A stretch of DNA of 5,966 nt, from the NCBI GenBank assembly GCA_027310325.1, contig DAIDBB010000221.1, forward strand, positions 1 through 5,966, read 5' to 3'. Positions 4,802 to 5,966 of the stretch are shown here, in pieces (position 1 is the stretch's first letter; every line of letters begins with the position of its first letter). The stretch is from a bacterium. Its GTDB lineage: Bacteria; Desulfobacterota; GWC2-55-46. A model generated the notes under the pieces. It had not been told where the DNA came from. It did no database searches and saw nothing but the letters and a program-made list of their open reading frames with translations. Both the position numbers and the translations under genes were made by a program.

Positions 4802-5542
4802 AGTTCCCAAAAGCCGCCCGGCCGATGACCTGTCTGCGAATAAATAAAGCTCCCCTTTTGCCGGCCTTATCATCTGCGCCGGATAGCGTCCAGGGCCTCC
4901 TTCAAGGACCTCTCGTAGAACGTCCGCCTTATTTTCCCCGGAAACCAGGAATACCACGTTGGAGGCGTTATTCACGAGCTTGAGAGTCATTGTGACACGC
5001 CACGCTCCGAGCCTTTCAACGTAGTTCTCGACAACAAGCCTTTGCCTCTCCCGGAGGGCGCTTGAGCCTGGAAATAGCGATAGCGTATGCCCGTCTTCGC
5101 CTATCCCTAGAAATACCAGGTCGAAGGACGGGGTCCCCCCTCTTGCCCCCCCGCCTGCTTTCACCCCAAAAAATTCAGTCAGCTCCCCTTCATAGGCCCT
5201 TGCGGCCTCACCGGGGTCGAGTTCGCCCTTTATCCGGTGAACGTTACCGGCAGGTATATTTATCTTTGAAAGGAGCGTTTTATCGGCGGCGCGGAAGTTA
5301 CTCCGGGGGCTTTCCGGCGAAACGCACCTTTCATCGCCCCAAAAGAAATGGACCCGGTCCCAGGTTATGTTGTTCCGATACTCCGCGGCCAGGACCCTGA
5401 AAAATACCTGAGGGGTGCTGCCCCCGGAAAGGACCGCGGTAAAAAAACCTTTCCTCCTTACCTCTTTTTGATAGAGCTTAAAAAAGAGCGCTGCTGCGGC
5501 CCTGCCAAGGTGCTGCGGGCTTTCGAAGACGGTCTTTTTCAT
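4799..5542 (-). CDS. pgl: 6-phosphogluconolactonase
   Basis: This enzyme hydrolyses 6-phosphogluconolactone to 6-phosphogluconate in the cytoplasm, the second step of the oxidative pentose phosphate and Entner-Doudoroff routes. The protein has 247 residues, a normal length. Family motifs appear in order: LSGGSTP (38-44, phosphate-binding loop), WDRVHFFWGDER with SPRSNF (61-83), and the active-site LGIGEDGHTLSLFPG (145-159), where D150 and H152 match the catalytic region. RVTMTL (182-187) and PAQMIRP (221-227) follow. The related NagB (glucosamine-6-phosphate deaminase) is less likely given the GEDGHTLSLFPG motif. It follows glk by 13 nt, so the two are probably co-transcribed. No Shine-Dalgarno sequence precedes the ATG, and a five-codon mini-frame bridges the glk stop and the pgl start. 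Its TAG stop lies exactly at the border of the adjacent repeat. Confidence 0.94.
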   Translation of the reverse strand: MKKTVFESPQHLGRAAAALFFKLYQKEVRRKGFFTAVLSGGSTPQVFFRVLAAEYRNNITWDRVHFFWGDERCVSPESPRSNFRAADKTLLSKINIPAGNVHRIKGELDPGEAARAYEGELTEFFGVKAGGGARGGTPSFDLVFLGIGEDGHTLSLFPGSSALRERQRLVVENYVERLGAWRVTMTLKLVNNASNVVFLVSGENKADVLREVLEGGPGRYPAQMIRPAKGELYLFADRSSAGRLLGT

Positions 5543-5555
5543 AATATTACGGGCA

Positions 5556-5966
5556 TTACCCGAGGCGGGCCGCGTAGCGGGCCGCGCCCAGAAGCCCGGT
5601 CTTGTCGTTAAGTATCACATGTACCGGCACACTCGATAAAACCCCCCCCAGACGGCCTTTACCGCGAAACGTTTCGATGAAGGCGTTGTTTTTAATCAGG
5701 GCGGGAAGTATCCTGACGGCTATGCCTCCTCCCACGTACAGTCCTCCGACAGGGAGTACGCGGAGCGCGAGGTTCCCGGCCTCCGCGCCGTAGACCGAGA
5801 TGAAGAGATCGAGGGCGCTCCTGCAGACTTCGTCAGTCCCGCTCATCGCCTCCTCGGAGATGCCGGCGGCCCCTTCGGCCTCGATCCTTTTCCGAAGGTC
5901 CGCCGGTTCCGCGACACCGCTTCTATTCCTCAAGAAGTCATAGACGTCCTCAAGGCCCCTGCCCGA
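5556..5966 (-). CDS. glk: Glucokinase, C-terminal part (5' end outside window)
   Basis: Glucokinase phosphorylates glucose to glucose-6-phosphate with ATP. Only the last 136 residues are present; the frame is open to the window edge and begins SGRGLEDVYDFL, matching the SGxGLxxxY segment of the bacterial Glk family (Pfam PF02685, hexokinase/ROK/actin fold). Further along are TDEVCRSALDLF, the AGNLAL segment, and GGLYVGGGIAVRILP, which corresponds to the second ATP-binding glycine-rich region. KGR and VPVHVILNDKTGLLGAARYA form the usual C-terminus. The TTG at 5933 is not the true start, since family sequence continues upstream in frame. With pgl 13 nt downstream, the pair suggests a sugar-phosphate operon; glucose-6-phosphate dehydrogenase would be expected further upstream but is not visible. 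Confidence 0.92.
   Translation of the reverse strand, partial: SGRGLEDVYDFLRNRSGVAEPADLRKRIEAEGAAGISEEAMSGTDEVCRSALDLFISVYGAEAGNLALRVLPVGGLYVGGGIAVRILPALIKNNAFIETFRGKGRLGGVLSSVPVHVILNDKTGLLGAARYAARLG

Overview
The window looks like chromosomal DNA from a Gram-negative, LPS-exporting bacterium with a multiheme-cytochrome respiratory lifestyle. A lineage near Desulfobacterota (the former Deltaproteobacteria) or a related candidate phylum fits best. The evidence is an lptF-lptG pair, which requires an outer membrane, three exported c(7)-type triheme cytochromes of the kind common in metal- and sulfate-reducing lineages, and strong AGGAGG ribosome binding sites. The exact taxon cannot be read from this sequence alone.

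Layout, left to right. (1) Positions 1-282 hold a possible 32-codon minus-strand ORF with a good Shine-Dalgarno sequence and a TAATG junction at the window edge. (2) Positions 283-438 are a 156-bp MITE-like repeat with terminal inverted repeats. (3) Positions 493-2741 are lptF and lptG on the minus strand, overlapping by 4 bp. (4) Positions 2742-3133 are a divergent intergenic region with no convincing gene, a possible leaderless-type promoter for lptF, and a consensus promoter for the cytochromes. (5) Positions 3134-4568 are a three-gene plus-strand operon of small secreted triheme cytochromes. It closes with a perfect hairpin terminator that overlaps the last codons. (6) Positions 4645-4801 are a second copy of the repeat, in inverted orientation, whose end forms the stop codon of the next gene. 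(7) Positions 4799-5966 are minus-strand sugar-phosphate genes: the 3' part of glucokinase (glk), then 6-phosphogluconolactonase (pgl).

How the genes work together. LptF and LptG would form the membrane part of the LPS extractor. The three cytochromes together would carry nine c-type hemes in the periplasm or at the cell surface, and no membrane redox partner is encoded in the window. Glk and Pgl feed glucose-6-phosphate and 6-phosphogluconate into the pentose phosphate or Entner-Doudoroff route. The most notable points are the replacement of the third c7 distal histidine by Asn or Glu beside an invariant Met in all three cytochromes, a CX4CH heme site in the third cytochrome, and a repeat that inserted into the pgl stop codon at a TA dinucleotide while regenerating TAG.
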